From Blattamonas nauphoetae (Eukaryota; Preaxostyla; Oxymonadida), in the NCBI GenBank assembly GCA_033064195.1, contig JARBJD010000155.1, positions 62,001 through 126,000 of the forward strand: a stretch of 64,000 nt of DNA, given 5' to 3'. A model generated the notes under the pieces. The model did no database searches, had not been told where the DNA came from, and worked only from the letters and a program-made list of their open reading frames with translations. This document shows, piece after piece, positions 45,316-55,300 of the stretch; the stretch's first letter is position 1; the number at the start of each line of letters is the position of its first letter. Made by a program: the position numbers and the translations under genes.

Positions 45316-45840
45316 AACCGCAACCGGACGATCTTCATCATAATAAAGCTCTTTATCCATTTCTACACACTAATCTCCAATTTTCTCACCTTTTTGAAAA
45401 AATCAATCACAAACAATCGTGAAGTGACTCAATTTAAACTGATCTTTCACGAGACTCTGAGTTGAAGTCAATATCTGTATGAGTCCCGATATTATCTCCT
45501 CCTCCGAATGTTGCATCTATTAGATTATCTCAGGTATGATTTTAAGAAAGAGACATACTTCATTGTTGACACTTGGTAATTCTCCCTTGAATCGCTGATC
45601 ATCTCACTACCAATGGTCGGGTGGAGTTGAAAAACAGGTATATTTGAGAATCGAGACGAGCTTTGTGGTTGAATGACATGAATTGAGTCGTGGGCTTAGA
45701 AACACCAATTTTGGTTTGAGTCATGACCCATTGATGTCAATGTCGCATTTCACAGATGTGTTTTACCTCTTCATTTTTTCCAGAAAACTTATTCATTCCT
45801 TCTGTAGAGACCATGAGAAAAACAGAATAATGCATGAATG

Positions 45841-45903
45841 AAGTGGCGGTTTTATCACGCTGGTTGCGGTTTTCTGACGGTTTGCGGTTTTCTAACACCA
45901 CTA
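45841..45903 (-). repeat. inverted-repeat family B, right copy (AAAACCGC boxes)
   Basis: Read on the minus strand it gives AGTGGTGTTAGAAAACCGC, then AGAAAACCGC and ATAAAACCGC boxes. The outer 19 bp differ from the left copy at one base. The copies are 530 bp apart and in opposite orientation. Confidence 0.6.
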
Positions 45904-46535
45904 TGACAAAGATGATCTGAAATGCTGAGAGCCAGAATTGAAAAGAAAGTCGAGACTTAGAAGAAAAAAGATGCATACACTCAAGTATCGAGGTAAAAAA
46001 TCAACAATGGTGTAGAGGATGGACTTCAGGGAGAGGAAAGTTTGAGACTAGTGTTTGATTTTCGAGTTTGAATGAGAGATGAGTTGAGTGACTGTATCCT
46101 GTGATGAGTAATATTGGAATTGTGAAAAAAAGGATTGATAAAGTGACAAGTCACACACGAACAGTGCTATACTGTCCAAAGACCAGACGATCGTTGAAAA
46201 GTCAGAAAGTCACTCAGTCTGGGATGCTTTTCCCTTAGATATGTTTGGAAATCCACTGAGAGACATGAAAGTTGATTCAGACGAGTTCTTCATAAATGAT
46301 GAGCACACGTTGAGGACCAGATCGGAAAAAAAATGAAGCAAAGTTTGAATCATCGTACCAATCCTTCCAATCAGAGACGATACGGTCCAAGAAGACAATG
46401 AATCCATCGCTGACAGATTTTTTGAGTTCCTGAGGAGAAATCTCAAAGAGCAAGAGCACAGACCTTTCAGAGATTCACGATTTGTTCAGTTCGGCTGAAT
46501 ATCCTCACAGCATCATGCTGAGAAACCATATGTGT

Positions 46536-46889
46536 TCACAAAGTTATTTTCGTTGGAGTTCTGTCCGTTAGTTTTGATTGATCCACATCTGTACTTGTCG
46601 AAGTCGCAATACCGATTCTCAAAGCATATGTGATCAGATCTTCCTCGCAGTGCCTTCTAAGAAATATTCGCGCTTTGGTTGATGGATTCCCTATCTTTCT
46701 ATCCCAATTACGATGACTGATATGGACATGATGTGAGAAGGAAGATGGTACCCAAATCGGTGTAAAGGAAATTATGGGCCTCTGATGAACTATAGTTGGT
46801 ATTGCTGATGAACTATAGTCAGTCCCGTCCAGATGCACTCCATCAGAGCGAGTGAAGACAGCTGCTGACGACACTTCGGGCACGATCAC
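46536..46889 (-). CDS. short unrecognised frame carrying the YSSSA-TIVHQ motif
   Basis: A 117-codon frame with no recognised domain. It is listed only because its middle (DYSSSAIPTIVHQRPIIS) matches at protein level the end of the plus-strand frame at 43.95-44.02 kb, in the inverted family A repeat. It may be a gene fragment or a fortuitous frame in a repeat. Confidence 0.25.
   Translation of the reverse strand: MIVPEVSSAAVFTRSDGVHLDGTDYSSSAIPTIVHQRPIISFTPIWVPSSFSHHVHISHRNWDRKIGNPSTKARIFLRRHCEEDLITYALRIGIATSTSTDVDQSKLTDRTPTKITL
46775..46840 (-). repeat. inverted-repeat family A, right copy
   Basis: On the minus strand it reads GGGACTGACTATAGTTCATCAGCA then CAACTATAGTTCATCAG, the same doublet as the left copy at 43945-44012. 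The pair are about 2.8 kb apart. Confidence 0.6.
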
Positions 46890-47510
46890 TCCACTTCTGA
46901 GATAGAGATGTCGAAAGGATCAAAGATGGATGTAGAAAGAAAGATGAGGAACGAGAAGACGAACGAGAACGAACGAAGAGAGAGAAGAGGAAGGAAAAAG
47001 AGACATGATCGCGACGATCTCGTTCGGGCAGACTCGCCCTTCAACAAACACTCCCACTGATCTGTGGAACCCAGTCCGCGAGGGATGGTGCGAGCGAGCC
47101 AGGACCAGATTGAAGGGACGGCCGAAACGGGGACGAAGCACAGAACCTACCAAGATCACAACGAGAGAGGCAGACACGACCCATCCGACCACAGCGATGT
47201 GTGGCGAAGCACAACTGACTCCGAGCGAGGGAAGATCAGCTCGGCCAGCGAAGACACCGACTCGTCGCCAAAGCAAGAGTCGCATAGAAAGTGGCTGAGA
47301 GTGGCGAGAGCAGAGGAGAATAGGAGAGACTGTCAGAATCCAAAAAGACACACTCCAAGTTCACAGCATGCACAGTTAGCGCCACAAAGAGAGAATGGTG
47401 ACAGGCGCACGAGAAGTGGCAGAACTCCCCACACTTCACACATTCCACTCCTACACACATCAAAATCACAATCACACAGAAGAGTACACACCATTGTTCT
47501 TCCAATCCGA
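46890..47510. other. GC-richer, purine-rich interval, uncertain coding
   Basis: The first 90 bp are GA-rich simple sequence (GAACGAGAA-type). 47.0-47.3 kb is GC-richer than its surroundings and open in several frames on both strands. A plus frame (47064-47531) is Arg/Ser/Glu-rich (GKISSASEDTDSSPKQESHRKW). No family is recognised and the frame choice is unsure. Confidence 0.3.
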
Positions 47511-47894
47511 TCACGCACAGAAGCGACATAGCGGCAGCACTTCTTCCTTCACACTCCGTGTTGAAACTCTGGTCTGCCTCGTCGGGGTGAAGGTGATGGA
47601 AGAAGGAAGACAAACTTGTTTCTCGCCAGTGTATATTCGTTCATGTCTACGAAGACGAGAAAAGACAGGATATTTCTTTTTACATCCAGGGAAGTAACAT
47701 TTGTAAGGTCTTTCACCAGTGTGGATTCGTTTGTGTGTTGTGAGATGAGTGAACTGTGAAAAAGCTTGAGTACATCCAGGGAATGTGCATTTGTATGGTT
47801 TCTCATCAGTGTGGATTCGTTCAAGTCTTTTGAGATTCGTGGAAACGCTGGTTGTATAATCACACTTAGAGCACTGATATCGCTTCAAGGACAT
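47511..47894 (-). CDS. orphan C2H2 zinc-finger fragment
   Basis: A 127-residue frame starting MSLKRYQCSKCDYTT. It has three fingers with TFIIIA/Kruppel-style linkers (TDEKPYKC, TGERPYKC, YTGEK). Only the middle one is complete (C-x4-C...H-x3-H, ending HLTTHKRIH). The first has Leu where the first His is expected (NLKRLERIH). The third ends HERIY, losing the last His. The protein then runs into unrelated Ser/Thr sequence. It looks like a truncated or decaying piece of a multi-finger DNA-binding gene. A short functional gene cannot be excluded. The start follows no obvious splice site and the ATG is the first in frame. Confidence 0.6.
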   Translation of the reverse strand: MSLKRYQCSKCDYTTSVSTNLKRLERIHTDEKPYKCTFPGCTQAFSQFTHLTTHKRIHTGERPYKCYFPGCKKKYPVFSRLRRHERIYTGEKQVCLPSSITFTPTRQTRVSTRSVKEEVLPLCRFCA

Positions 47895-47954
47895 GGAAAA
47901 ACGACCCGAATGAGTGAAGAGGAATCGATATCGAGAAATACGAGTGTGAATTCA

Positions 47955-49220
47955 TGATGAAACATAAAAGGAGGGGCGATCTTCAACATTCATCAGGATC
48001 TCGAAATTTCGGAAATTTACTGAAAACCTCCCACTGCCCCTGCAGTTCTTCCACTGATCTTCGTGTTATCACTCTTTTCAACAAGAGTTACAGATACTGG
48101 ACTTCGACAGAACATCTCCTTGTTTGTCGGTCTTCAAATGAACCGTTGTTTCAAAAGACACTGTCCGTCTTCGAAAAATGTTGGATTGACCATGCTCCTT
48201 CGAATGTTTCTCATTGCAATGTTGATTAGAAACATGCCACATCATCTGGCCAATCTGTTTCTCAGACTCTTATTTCTCGACTCTGACCAACCTGAAGTGA
48301 ATGAGGAAGCCCGAAACATGAAATTCAAAAACCCATCTTGTGAACTGATGCACTTCGATTTTGATTGTCTCATCTCCACAAAGTCCTCCGTTGGCTCGAC
48401 ACACTTGATACCATCAGCCTGCTCCTCTCAGAGTCTGTCACTCTTTTGTCCGTCTGAAGCAGTGTAGGAAGAATTGCCATTGCTTGGAACAATCAATGGA
48501 TGACAGAATGTCTTCGCCCAGATTCTGAAGAAGGACGATCCTTTCTCATTTCCATTCTCCGAATCTTCACACCGTTCATGAACAATGTGATTGACTGTTT
48601 TGCTTGATTCCTCCAGGTTCGCTATCTTCGTGTTCAGAACTCCACAATCTCTCTCATCATTCTTGTCTCCGATCTCCTCACACAACGTCTTGGCTTTGCC
48701 TTTGTTCTAATCAACTCTCTTCCTCATTTTCAGATTCCTTCTCTTCTTCGATGTCGTCAACAAGTTCGTCAGATCCTTCAGTGTCATCACCATTTCTTCA
48801 TTTCTTCCGGACTCCCTGTCGTTCAACAACAATCCCATTCTTCAATCTCATCTTCTCTTTCGCTCTTCTCCAACATCTTTCATTCACGATCTCATGTTAT
48901 CTTCTTGAACTTCCCATTCAAGTGATAGAACAGACGAGTCTGAGACGAGAAACAGTCTGCCGTTCTTCTCATCAACCATTTCGTTGATATCATTTATCAT
49001 CACGTTCAGATTCTTTCTTTTTGTTCCTTCTCTCTCACCCAAGCGACAGTTGTCCAATTGTGTTCCTCCCTCTCAGACCCTTGACAGAAATCCCTCTCTC
49101 TTCACGCGATTCAAACGAGATGATTCAAACCATGGAGAGGAGCATGAATGAATCTGGACGCATTTTCGAACATTTCAGTCTCGTTCGAGCAATGAGGGAG
49201 ACAATCATAACCAAATGAGA
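47955..49220 (+). pseudogene. coding-like but broken region
   Basis: The plus strand has the codon texture of the neighbouring genes, with short protein-like runs in alternating frames: ANLFLRLLFLDSDQPEVNEEAR, DCLISTKSSVGSTHL, IRYLRVQNSTISLIILVSDLL-like, and a Ser-rich stretch near 48.75 kb. No single frame stays open beyond 134 codons and I cannot find a chain of introns that reconciles them. It reads as the decayed copy of a helical-repeat or multi-copy family gene of this organism, but I could not name the family. An intact gene with several unrecognised introns is the alternative. Confidence 0.3.
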
Positions 49221-49305
49221 TGTGGAATCAATTGACGACAAGATGCCGAAGGAGCACTTTTTGGGACGGATCAACATCGTTTTTGAGACTGACTATCTCA
49301 ATACA

Positions 49306-52300
49306 ATGCGATTCTTCATTTTCTTCGCATCCTTTTTCCTCTTCGTTCGGTCCCATGATCCTCCGACTCTTCAGACATTCCTTTCCAACTCACAGTTGAA
49401 TGAAACGTCCAACACAAACTCCATCCAGATTCCATCAAACATGACACTTCTCTCGTCCAGTTTTGTCCTTCATTCACAAAACATGAACGTCATCGCCTTG
49501 GATCAGACATCTGTCATTTCGAATGAAGCCCCAACGACGATGCCACTATTCACAATCCACAACTCGTCATTTTCGTTGTTCTCGGGGAGACTGGTCTCCA
49601 AACGAAGCAAAATATGTTTTGCTGATGAACAATCAGTGTTTTCACTCAAAAGAACTCTTTGTGACATCTCGGCTGAATCACCAGTCTTCTCAGTTGCTGG
49701 AATCTTACAGTTGACTTCAATCGAACTGAGGGTTCCAAACAACCAGTTCCACTCGAGTTTGATTGCCTCCTCTTCATCTCTTCGCGAATGCATGATTTCG
49801 GAGATGTCGATCAGTGATAGTTGCGTGACAACTCAAAATCCACTTTATGGTTCACATTTTGAAGTCCTTTCAATCATCCATTGTTCCTTCCGGAACATCT
49901 CCCAACCTCCAGATGGGGAGAGTGTGGAATTCAGAAAGAAGGAAGGACAGAAAAGTGTGATTGTTGGAAGTTCGATCTCGAAGAGTGAGAATGGTCTGTA
50001 CGGCCTTCTGATGCGCGACATAAATGACCACCATCAGCTCACTTCGCTCAATTGCACATTTGTGGACAACATTCGAACATTCACGCCAGTTTATGTCAAC
50101 ACTGCCCCAATCGAGAACGAATAATTCACTTCTCGCCAAGTCTCAACTTCAAACGATGTCACCTTCAAAAAATGCACGTTCACTTCATGTTCTTACCCCG
50201 GAGGAAACGGAGGAGCGATATATCACGACAGCAAAGGATCCCTCACAGTCGAAGGATGTTCCTTCACGTCCTGCCATGCTGCCCAAGGCTCCGCTATATG
50301 TGCCGTCTTCGAAGATAAAAATGATAAATCGAGAATTCTTGGAGTGAACGACACTCTATTCGATCATTGTGGTTGGGAAACAAGCTACTCTTCTTTATAC
50401 GTGGGAGGGAAATCTCTCAACAATGTCTGGGGCACATTTCAATTGCTTGGTAACAATTTCACCCACATGAAAAGCCGATCTCGCGTTGGTTTCTCCATTA
50501 CAAAAATCGGAGGAGGAACCATCCACAACTGCCGATTTGTCAATCTCACAGTTACGGAGTACATGCAGAGTGCCTTCAAAATTGAAGTAGCGAACGGCGA
50601 CGTATCAATATCTGATTGTTACTTCAGCCAGCAATATAAATACACATCTGGCGTGAGCAACACTCAACACATCTTCGGAAAATTGAAAGTGGAAAGAATG
50701 AAATACGTGGAATGCCATGCGAATCTTACAAACTCTCATCAAGCTCACATGTTTTCAGGCAGATCAAACCCCCCAACATGGTACACAGAAACACCAGACA
50801 ACAATCCCGTCGTCGCAGAGATGTGGTTTGAGGCGACAGACAAGGATAATGTGTCCGATATCGGTATGATGCCTTCCCAGAAATGAAGGAGACCTCAGTC
50901 ACAGACATCTGGTCCACATCGAATCCATTCGCGATTAAATGGGAAGAAACAGCTATCAACACGATCAGACAGACACCAGACATCGTGCTTGATGAGCAAG
51001 CGGGTGTGGACGAGGAATTCTGCTGGATGAGGGAGAAAGGATGTCGGACAATGTCTGAGACAATCAACGATCGCACATCGGGGAAGTTTGAGGGCACTTT
51101 CCTGCTCGCGAGCGACTCACACTCTGATTCTGGAGTTGTGGTTGGACAGAGGAAGCTTGTGATGAAATCAAACTCAGAAGCCAAAGCGACAATTTCTGAC
51201 GAAGGATCGTCTGCCGTTCTCTTCTCCATCTCCACTGGAAGCCTCGCTCTCTCCTCTGTCGACTTCTCTCCTCACATCGAATCGAGTCTGTTCGTGTTGA
51301 GTGGAGATGGCGAGCTGAAAGTGACAGACAGTGTGATTGATGGGAGTTCTCTGGGCGAAGCCGAACTGTCCAAACCACTTTTCGAGCTGAAATGAGGAAC
51401 AACCACTCTGACCTCGCTCACTCTCCAATCGATGACATCGTCAGTCGGGCTGATCACAGCCACTTCTGGCTCAGACTTCACTCTCGTGATCTCGAAATCG
51501 ACATTCTCTTCCCTGACGCGTCGTGTGGGGAGTGGAGTTGTGGTGGAAGGAAGAATGGGATCGGCCAGCACTGTCTCGATCTCCGAAAGCGAGTTCACAG
51601 AATGCCACACACTGGACGAAGACTATGTCGAACACGACGACCCAGCCAACCCAGGTTCTGAACCAAATCTTGTCTTCACTCGAGGAGGCTCGCTTGCCTT
51701 CAGTGGTCCAACAATCAACGCTGGAACAGTCGAACTCTCATCCTCCAACTTTTCAGACTGTTCGTGTGCAAACAGCTCTGGTGCTTCGATCAATGTTCAT
51801 CGCATCACTCGCCTCTCCATCACATCCTGTCGCTTCGAGAATCAGTTCACGTCTGGCTATCGAACACAGGGAGGTGCTGTCACTGGCTGGATCATTTCCG
51901 ACGCAACAGTCAGGGGATCCTTTTTCAAGACGTGTCGGCTGGCGGACGGCAGTAAGTATGCTTTTGGAGGAGCACTCACATTTCAACAATCTCAAAGTAG
52001 GATTGACTTCTGCCGGTTTGAAGATTGTTCATCATCGAATACGGCCCATGCGATGCACCTCGCAAACAACCCCTTCACAAACGAAGTGACGAACTGTGTC
52101 TTCGACAGATGTGGTGGTGCTGGAAAGCGAGTCGTCCACACGTCCAACATCACCGCAACCAGAATTGTCAACTGTTCGTTCATTGGATGCTTTGATTCGA
52201 AAGCAGAAACCACCACCGTGCTCGGACTGGATGGGTTGCCAACACAAACTCTCGAGATCTCGAAGTGTTATGTCCTGCCCGATTTCGCTACGAACAACAA

Positions 52301-55300
52301 GGGAATTGTGCGACTCACTGGAATCTACGAGACAAATCCAGCCCAAGTTACCATCACCGAATGTGGGTTTCTGTCTGCCTCTCCTCATCTGCTCCCATCG
52401 ACGATTCAGAAAGATGGGATTGGGTTTGCAACGCTTCGTGTGTCGAAGGGAGAGGTTGGAGGAGAGAAGGAGGGAGAGGATTCGGTGATGTGTGGACATC
52501 CCGACAGGAAATGCGAGACACTCCGCCATGCAGCGACACTGTGCCGAGCGACCGAAGGAACAGAAGACATGATTTCAGTGATTGTTGGAGAAGGGGAACA
52601 TTCAGAAGAGACGATCGATGTTGGAGAAATGAGAATCGGAGTTCGTGGAGAAGATGGAAAGAAGAGCAAAACGAAATTGAGATCAAAGGATGGAACTCAT
52701 CTGATGACACTTGGGGATGGTCTTCTCTCTCTCGACTCCCTAACCATCGTCCTCCCATCGATCTTGTCATCATCATCAACCATCACGAGCAGTGGAATAC
52801 TCTCGATCACATCAGTGTCGTTCATGGCGAACGAGACAACCAGCCGACACTCTCCTCTCCCATCATCTCGATCGCAGCTGGCTCAGCCACTCTCGACTCT
52901 TGTGATCTTCATGCTCTCCTGTTCTCAAACAAGGAATCCTTCATCACTGTCGCTTCGGAAGGAACTCTTCTGCTCAAATCACTCAGCTGTGACCAAAATG
53001 ATGCCTCTTCTGATTCTCTTTTTTCATCAGCTGGATCAGTGGAGCTTGTTGATTGTTCGCTGTCCAACATCGCTTTCGCATCGTCACTAGTTCGTGGATC
53101 TGGCGACTTGTCTCTTCGTGGATGCACCTTCACCTCTCTGCTCGATTCCGCTCACTCTGAAGACTCTTCACATGTTGTTTATGCGACGATTGGGGAAGGA
53201 CAATCTCTGAGAATTGGGAAATCGACATCAAACTCGAAGACATCGTTCGTCAGCTGCTCATCGAAAGAAGATGGTGGAGGACTGAAAGTGTGTGTTTCGG
53301 GAAGTGGAGTGGTTGAGCTGGCGGAAGTGCACTTCTCGAAATGCTCGTCGTCTGGAAATGGAGGTGCCCTGTTGATCGAAGTTGCCTCTCTCTTCGCTGG
53401 CACCATCTCGTTCGCCTCTGTCGAGTTTGGAACTGGTGATGACAGGAACAAAGCCACGCTTGGAACGGATTTATTCGTAACTACTCCTGATCTCGTTTCG
53501 CTTGTCAGAACATCGAGTTTCAGCCTTCTGAAACCATCACTCCCTCAAACAGGAATTTTTGGAAATGAAGAGAAGAATGACTTGATGGGAAAGGATGGAG
53601 ACAAGGCAGTTGAATCTCTTCTGTTCATCTGGTATCCTCACACGAGTGGAGACAAACATGTTGAAGGAACGATTGGAGAGGATCACGCGAACTGTGGACT
53701 TCTCCAACTTCCCTGCCTCTCGCTCTCCACAACACATCAGAGTCTGAACGAGACGAACCAGACAATCTCGATCGACTCCTCACTGACACTCGCCGAGTCC
53801 ATCGCCGCCCGTTCGACTGGCTCTGTCCTCACATCGACACTCTCCACACCTCCCACCTTGACCATCGCCGCTGCCTTCTCTTTCGTTGTTTCAGCTGGTC
53901 CCATTGAACTGTCATCTCTTTCATTTGTTCCCAAAGAGGAAGCCAGATCCACTCCACTGTTCTCCATTTCTGATTCTGGTTCATTGTCAGTGAGATTGTG
54001 TTCGTTCTCCTCTTTCGAATCGACATCATCGCCTTCGATTCTGTTTGGGAGTGTTGGTTCTGACCAATCTATCTCGCTTGACTCAATCAAATTCACATCT
54101 TGCTGGTCGAGTGGTCAAGTGTCGTCAGGAGTGATCTCACTCTCCCTCTCCGCCGATGCAAAACTCTCCATCGAAGGGTCAACCACAATCACAACTTGCT
54201 CCTCTCCAACAGCTGAATCAGACTTCCTCTTTCTGTCTCGACCAACCTACGCCAAATCATTCGTCTCAACTGCACTTTCATTGCCGTGGGACAAAGATGA
54301 CACAACCACTCGCTCATTTGTTGGGAAAGAAGGAAGTCATTCACCAAATGTACCTCTCTATCTGTTCTTTGCCGAATTGGGCTCGGAAGGTCATCTCTCG
54401 AATGTCTCGAGCGACATGTCAGTGTGTGGATTCACAGTCTATCCCTGCGCCTCTCTCTCGAAGATGATCACTCGTCTCTCGTCAGTTGCTTCTCCGACTG
54501 TGCAACTCGATTCAGATTTCACCCAAAGCACATCGCACCCATTTAATTCTGCTCTCACAATCGAAGGAAATGACAGAAAGCTCATCATCGCTGATCCATC
54601 AACCGAGCTGGTCTCGTCAGGATTCTTTGCAATCAGCTCTTCTGTCACACTGAACACGGTTGTGATTGAGATCTCATCTCTGAAACATGTGAATCTCTTC
54701 TCCGTCGCAACAGGAAAGCTGAAGATGGAGGGATGCATGATCTTGTTGAAAGGGGGAACGATTGGTGGAAGTGTTGTGAAAGTGGAAGATGGAGGGAGTT
54801 TGGTTGTGAAAGGTTCAGTGTTCACAGACATCGTGAGCTCAGACTCGAAAGGAGGAGTGATTGTGGGAGTTGTGAGTGAATCGTCGGAATTCAGAATTGA
54901 CAACACGACTTTCTCCAACTGCAAGTGCGAAGGGATTGCTCACTGCATCTGGATGGAAATGCACAACATTTCGACGAACACATTCTCATATTCGATGACA
55001 AACATTGAGATTGAGCGGACGAAGAAAGAAACAAAGACAGAATGGAATGAAGAAGTGGAAGAATCAAAGAAAACGACAGATGTATTTGTGATAGGAAGCA
55101 GATTGGATGTTCTGATTGACACGAGTGATTGGGAAGGGAGCTTCACGAAAGAGACGAATGCGGAATCGCTTTGGGGTGAAGATGGAGTGAGTGGGGTTCA
55201 TTGCTCTCTTCTTGTTTATCTGATTGAGATTTCGGAAGCTGTTGAAGTGGATTCAAATGGAGAGACATTCACGAAATGTGGGCATTTCCTTCTTTTCTGC

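Larger units (their letters stand above)
44031..46535. other. gene-poor, AT-rich interval with repeats
   Basis: About 2.5 kb in which I find no recognisable gene on either strand. Open frames are short (under 110 codons) and lack family features. It contains the ACCGC-box repeat pair at 45250-45315 and 45841-45903 and is bracketed by the family A inverted copies. It may be a non-autonomous mobile element or remnant intergenic DNA. Confidence 0.4.

Noticed and set aside
42096-49300. A viral or Polinton-type insertion
   Set aside because: No capsid, polymerase, integrase or protease-like frame is visible; the inverted repeats are short and the interior is non-coding.
50122-51395. In-frame TAA and TGA in the surface gene as evidence for a non-standard genetic code
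   Set aside because: Both codons terminate well-recognised genes here (TAA in TTLL, PABP and listerin; TGA in RPA1, AMPK beta and RasGEF), and the same region also has frame changes.
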